From the NCBI RefSeq assembly GCF_947623445.1, contig NC_135240.1, positions 14,942,001 through 15,006,000 on the forward strand: a DNA stretch of 64,000 nucleotides, written 5' to 3'. The notes below the pieces were generated by a model. It worked only from the letters and a program-made list of their open reading frames with translations, was not told where the DNA came from and did no database searches. Within the stretch, counting starts at the first letter, position 1; each line of letters starts with the position of its first letter. The position numbers and the translations under genes were made by a program. Below are positions 59,236 through 64,000 of the stretch, piece after piece. Source of the stretch: Clavelina lepadiformis. Its lineage: Eukaryota; Chordata; Ascidiacea; Aplousobranchia; Clavelinidae.

Positions 59236-59590
59236 CAGAGGAGACAGACATGCGGCCCGCAAATCGGTTTGACAATCGCTTCTGCATGGCGAAGCATTCC
59301 GGAGAGACTAGCAGTCTTGAACATTCATTGATCTATTTCTAATCTTTGCACAATGCGATATCAAAAGCTAATACCACGATTGAGCGACAGCAGTATTCAG
59401 TAGGTTGCCGCACTCAACCGTTGTATTTTTTGCGGCCGTTGGAGAAGCTAAAAACCTGCCGTATGAAGCGGTTGCACTTGAATGCTAATTATTATGCAAA
59501 ATTGTACAGGCTACTAAAAAGTTGTGCGGCCCGCTTACTCAGCAATAACTAACAAAGTTCCCGCTATAGCGAATAGGTTCGTCGCCCCTG
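59236..59590. mobile_element. hAT MITE, 355 bp
   Basis: Ends CAGAGGAGACAGACATGCGG and (complement) CAGGGGCGACGAACCTATTC, with perfect 8-bp duplications ctttaagt at 59228-59235 and 59591-59598. Inside, gcggcccgc occurs near both ends. Confidence 0.88.
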
Positions 59591-60108
59591 CTTTAAGTCA
59601 GCACAACGTTCATAGTTTCCAAATTCTTATATTCCAAAATGTAGTCGCAAATCGCAATTACATCAGATGAAATTATCATGTCATTTCCACAAACACACTT
59701 TTTAGATACCTCCAGATTTTCTAAAAGCGATTTTATCAGGAGAGAGCGATTAAACCCAGATCAATTTTTTTTATCCTTTTTACTATAGCCAATCAGCTAA
59801 AGCCACCCGTTCTAGATATCGATTGTGTCACAGAATAACTCCTTTCTGACCAGTGACAACACACTTGAAAACTAGAATACTTCTAAATTCGTAACACTCT
59901 ACGTACTACAAGCAGTTTACTCTGCTACACGGATACATGTCATAGTAAAACGGGTTAACTATGTTTAGCCACTGAACACAACACGTACATTTTTAAACAT
60001 CATATGTTTCTCTAGCCAGAGAACACACAATTGCTTATTAAATCGCCAATTATATAAATTATTACAATCGCCATAGTGTACAGACATTTTATCACGTGAC
60101 AGTTAAGG

Positions 60109-60475
60109 TGGCGTCAAACACCAAAAATGCCATAAAATCTTTGTTTGTTTTATTATACAGTGAATTTACTAAAACACTGATTACTCGAAAAATCCTCCAT
60201 GGGGATCTCTGAAAATTTGCATGTCAATTTAGTATGCTTTGGACTAACATTACATAAAATTCCATCAAAAAACCATGATTCATTTAGCTACTTTCATGGC
60301 AATTTTTAGCCAAATTCTGCACGCGACCTGGGACATTGAAGTACGCCAACTGCTAGGATAATTCCCAGGCTAGAAAACAACAGCAACCATGCTGCCTTCT
60401 GATTGGTCTGAATATGTTTTTAAAGCCCTACGTAAGAGTCCAACGAACTCATAGAGATCTTAGTTTACCCTATTT
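60109..60475. mobile_element. MITE with GGCGTCAAACAC end (copy 2 of 2)
   Basis: Left end ggtggcgtcaaacacc and interior match 18852-19126. It carries about 90 bp more near 60170-60280. The right end (tatttgacg) is decayed. It interrupts the retroelement gene that resumes at about 60476. Confidence 0.75.
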
Positions 60476-61870
60476 GACGGCTTGTTCAATGATTGTTGGA
60501 GCTTCTTTTTCTACTGCAGGATAACGTCTCTCACTTCCCTGTAAAGTACGAGTCGTAAAAGTTACTGGCCGACCTTGCTGGTTCAAAGTGGCCGATATTA
60601 CGATTTCAGAGGCATCGCTTTCAACCACGAAAGGCAAACTTTCGTTCTCAGCTCAGCATGAGCAATGCTATCTTTTTATGACTGGTATTCCCACAACACA
60701 GAAGCGGATAGTAGAAATAATGTTCGTATTTTTCAAACTTTCTATTTTATCGGAAAAATGGGAATACACTTCGCAAAATAAGCACATAGTCCTAATACGC
60801 GTTTTAAAGCTCGTGCGTTTGTTAGCGGGGCAAATTCTGGTAAAGGCCGTAGTCGTTCTGGGTCAGGTTTAACCCTATTCTAACTAGGCTTGGCTTCTCC
60901 CGCACACTGTCACAGCAAAACGTGGCATACAGTTGCATTGTTAGCTGTAGAAACTTGAAATTTGGTGACTTTTCCTAAAAAATGTTCAGCTATCTGTCCA
61001 TGTTTGTTTGGTAAAGTTGGATTTTGTAATTTTTAAGATATTGCGATATTTTCATAATTTTCCTCTGCTTTGCTCTGCTCTCCGCATTGAAGCGTATTAC
61101 TCATGTACGCACCAATAACTCGACTAACTATTCTCTTTCGTTCTCTTCTCGCGATCAGCTGGTTTTCCGCACAGCGGGGACGCGGCATATCAAGAAGAAT
61201 TTCTAGAAATGTGTCACTTTTAGAAATACTTAATTTACACTAAATGTTATTTCTTCAGTTTTACAATTATGATGTATACAGGAAGCCAGATGATTTTTCT
61301 ACTAACCTGTCAAAATCCGATCAGTTTACGACGTATAGTTTTCTAGTAATTAACGATTGAAAATGTGTGTGCGGGGTCGGCCACACCTAGTTTTTTAGTA
61401 AACTCGCGAGCCTGGTTAGGATAGGGTTAATACTGTAGTATGTTTTCCCACCATGTACCCTTAGATGCTAATAGCACCATAAGATACACAGAGGATATTG
61501 TTTTGTCCTCATTGAGAGATAAGTTATGGCGCTTAATAGCATCAAGAAATAGATGTGCGAGGTCGTGTTCCTTCTGGCCTCGTCCTCCTGCGGTAATGTT
61601 GTCGAGATAAGGGAATGTGTCTTTCCTCTTTGACAATCACGTTCATTTTTCGTTGAAATTGGGAACGCCAAAATGGTCAAGCCAAATGGAATGCGGTTAA
61701 AGTCACACAGTTTTCCACATGGCAATGTATTATATCCACCATGCGAAACACTCTCTTCTTTGTCTTTGGAAAGGAGAGTAAAAGTCTTCAGGTTTTGCAA
61801 TTCTCACATTAGGGACCTGATCAACCTTGTAAAAAGGACTGATATTCTTTTTTATTTTATTACAGAGTGA
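60476..61870 (-). pseudogene. LTR-retroelement reverse transcriptase / RNase H, split by a MITE
   Basis: Minus-strand pieces to the right of the MITE: CDFNRIPFGLT, DTFPYLDNITAGGRGQKEHD and AIKRHNLSLNEDKTISSVY, in slightly shifted frames. These are the reverse transcriptase fingers, the catalytic loop and what follows. The loop reads YLDN, where most enzymes have YxDD. To the left of the MITE: KPDPERLRPLPEFAPLTNAR with ALKRVLGLCAYFAKCI, then VESDASEIVISATLNQQGRP and TFTTRTLQGSERR (RNase H start) and EKEAPTIIE. Stops and frameshifts throughout. The family is a gypsy-like LTR retroelement, on the opposite strand from the gag at 57309, so a separate insertion. Confidence 0.82.
60873..61426. mobile_element. 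piggyBac-like MITE, 554 bp
   Basis: Ends CCCTATTCTAACTAGGCTTG and (complement) CCCTATCCTAACCAGGCTCG, flanked by TTAA at 60869-60872 and 61427-61430. No coding capacity. A diverged inverted copy is at 375-870. It splits the reverse transcriptase gene. Confidence 0.9.
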
Positions 61871-63651
61871 AGTTAGCCTACTGAAAAAATGCAACTATTC
61901 AAAAGTCCTCCATAAGGCTCTTTAAAATTTTGCATGTGGTTTTCGTATACTTTAGGCCATTTGTTCCCAAAATATAGGTCGCGCCGAGGCGATGCAAGGG
62001 AATGTTTGTAACAATATAGTGAGTGGACCACATTAGCATTGCTTGTGTCTGTCTGTAGCGTAGATTGCTCACAATGAAAACGAACTTAGCAACTTACTGC
62101 TAGAAATCATCAACATAATGATATTTTTTCGTGTTAAAACAGAGTGTTTGAGACTCGCCGCTGCCTTACGCTATTATTTCATTAAAACCCTATTAATTAG
62201 CCCAACTAGCTCTTGCAAAGCCAGCTAAACTCAAGACTACAATTTTGGGCTAAAAATTCAAATTTCATTAATTTTGAACTACTTTTTCGCCTTACCTAAG
62301 CATGCGACGTGGAAGTTTTTATCGCGCTATAGGCTATAGCCTACTAGGCTAATTCCCGTACTGAAAAACAACACCGACCAATGTGGCTTCGGAATAAGAC
62401 GGGGTTTCCTTTCAGCAAAGCACCATCTATGGGACAGAATTGGCATCTTTCTCCGTACATTACTGTCGGTGTACCAGAATAATTTCCATCTTGCTACGAG
62501 CAGTATTATCCTCCTACCCCCTAGGAATCCTTTGGATCGCACAGGCTACCCGTCAAACCGGTACCTTACTGATTTACGTAGTTTAGCTATTGGCTGTCAC
62601 TTGTATTGTTTGTAGTGCACTTTGATTGTTACGAATTTATACGTTTTCTTGTTGGAAATACTTTTGTGACGTAAAATTGTTGTAAGTGGTTAAAGATGAA
62701 AATTTTTGTGACGTTTAACTGGTAGCCTACTCTTGATTAGCTATAGCAGAATGCAGTGGTCGGCAAACTTTTATTTATTGGCCCAAATTTTCACCTCATT
62801 AATAAATGAAGGCCCAGCATTACATGTTAAATATATTTAGCCTAAGGCAGTAAATATTGCTTGCCAACTAATAACTTTTTCGCAGCAAACATTAAATATT
62901 AGTTGAAACTAAATCTAGTGACGTTCTTTCCAAAACTGATGGGACATTCGTGGAAAAGTCAAGTTTTATAACTCGCTTAAATATACGCCAGGCTTTTTTA
63001 AAAAACTTAATGCTCATTCTATAACGAATACCTTTCGCGAAACAAGAAGATAAAATAGAAAGACTAACTAACACGGCAATTTAAAAATTAGCCACCAATA
63101 GATCACGATGAAAAAACTTCCTCAAAATTTACTGAGATCGATATTTTTCATCAGGGTATGAAAGTAATCATACAAATTCATAAACAAGTGTCACGAAAAC
63201 TCATAGGCTTGGACATATAATGTCACTAAATATATTTCGGATAAAAGACATACATGCACCACAGTCACGCATCCTTCGTATTTGCGAAACTACTTAAAAG
63301 TTTGTGTGATGAAATTCTGACGTTGTCCGTGTTTCCACAGAATCTGGGAAGACCGTATGGAAACAAAAGCTTATTAAGTAGGTGTCGAAGCGTATCCAAA
63401 TACAGTAGTTTGTGGCGGTACTTTTTACAAAACTGTTTTAAGTAAGGCACGTATGGCGTGCAAAATTATATAAGAAAAAATATGAGTTCGAAAAATATAT
63501 CACGGGAAACTGTACACAAGGAGAGTTTAACGTAACACGTGGGATAAATTTTGTACCACACAAATAAACTATTTCCATAAGCACCATGCAAATTGCTACA
63601 AATCGAGCTAGAAGTCAATTGTAAAGCATCAAACAAATCAGTCAAAAATTG
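61871..63651. other. Intergenic; one orphan hAT end
   Basis: cagtggtcggcaaactttta at 62754, with ggcccaaattttc and gaaggcccagc following, is a hAT-type left end similar in style to 13152. Its partner was not found. Nothing else recognised. Confidence 0.4.
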
Positions 63652-63738
63652 TTATTTCGACAACTTGCTTATAACTCGAATGAGAGCTCCGTTTTCATCT
63701 TTCAATCGTTGGTTATCAGCTCGAAGTTCAGCAAGCAC
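63652..63738 (-). CDS. PPP1R12: Myosin phosphatase targeting subunit (PPP1R12 family), last exon
   Basis: Minus-strand exon bounded by a good acceptor (ttttgtgcag) and the stop at 63654-63652, encoding 28 residues: [20 protein letters not shown] and then RVISKLSK. This is the nearly invariant C-terminus of MYPT1/MYPT2 proteins, a leucine-zipper coiled coil. In vertebrates these proteins anchor protein phosphatase 1 to myosin, and the zipper binds cGMP-dependent kinase. The rest of the gene, with ankyrin repeats and the PP1-binding RVxF motif, must lie beyond 64000. Confidence 0.85.
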   Translation of the reverse strand: MLAELRADNQRLKDENGALIRVISKLSK

Positions 63739-63849
63739 CTGCACAAAACAAAATGATCCGTCCTATTTCATAAAAGAAAACGCTATTGCGCTATAGATAT
63801 GTGTAGATAAACATTATGCAAAAACACAATGATATGCAGTAAACGTTAC

Positions 63850-63886
63850 CTTCAAAATTTCCAGGTAAAGGCGCAAAAAGACTATG
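63850..63886 (-). CDS. PPP1R12: Candidate penultimate 37-nt exon of the PPP1R12 gene
   Basis: Bounded by cag-like acceptor (gcaacaaag) and a donor (gaag|gtaacg). Read in the phase that the last exon requires, it gives RLYLEILK leading into VLAEL, which fits the ELKVLxxL lead-in of MYPT coiled coils. Very short, so the call rests on phase and context. Vertebrate MYPT1 also has a small alternative exon at this position. Confidence 0.5.
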
Positions 63887-64000
63887 CTTTGTTGCAAGCA
63901 TGCACACACGACAGTCATAAAGTAAAGTGGAATATTGAAAGATAAACATGCTTTATATAAAGCGTTATACTAGTCTTTAAAAATTGATATCATTGTCATG

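Noticed and set aside
63593..63796. 67-codon plus-strand frame
   Set aside because: Antisense to the PPP1R12 last exon.

Overview
This is AT-rich animal nuclear DNA, very probably from an invertebrate chordate such as an ascidian, although the species cannot be fixed from the window alone. The genes are spliced, the introns are long, the conserved proteins are those of animals, and there are no operons, Shine-Dalgarno sites or CRISPR arrays. Most of the open reading frames that can be called are chance frames or decayed transposon genes. The real host genes had to be assembled exon by exon.

Host genes in order: (1) 9.2-15.9 kb, plus strand, a Rabin8/RAB3IP-like Rab guanine-nucleotide exchange factor in eight coding exons, about 383 codons. 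(2) 23.2-24.6 kb, minus strand, an uninterrupted FBXO42-like F-box/Kelch gene. (3) 29.2-56.5 kb, plus strand, ADRM1/Rpn13, the proteasomal ubiquitin receptor, ten small exons (354 codons) spread over 27 kb with every splice phase agreeing. (4) 63.65-63.9 kb, minus strand, the 3' end of a myosin phosphatase targeting subunit gene (PPP1R12 family) that runs off the right edge. The four genes have unrelated cellular jobs and show no sign of being regulated together.

Between and inside these genes lies a dense mobile-element landscape. A P element with perfect 8-bp target duplications (1849-7601) carries a decayed THAP9-like transposase that is itself split by a hAT-type MITE. Many hAT elements and MITEs have 8-bp duplications, and most of these share a central TA (nnnTAnnn), as in the Buster branch of hAT. 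There are also a piggyBac remnant with TTAA ends, a piggyBac-like MITE inside an LTR-retroelement polymerase gene, pogo/Tigger and mariner-type elements with TA duplications, fragments of two LINEs, a Ty3/gypsy LTR plus gag remnant, and a tRNA-derived SINE.

The most unusual object is at 29725-31488. It is an element with CAGGGCTGGGGAGCC terminal inverted repeats and opposing arrays of GGAGCYGGAGC-like subterminal repeats. It encodes a transposase-like protein of a family I recognise by its CGDxK, GYxKxxCFLCLW and EHGERxHQD motifs but cannot assign to a named superfamily. A second, 5'-truncated but open copy of the same family lies at 17786-18541, joined to long G tracts.
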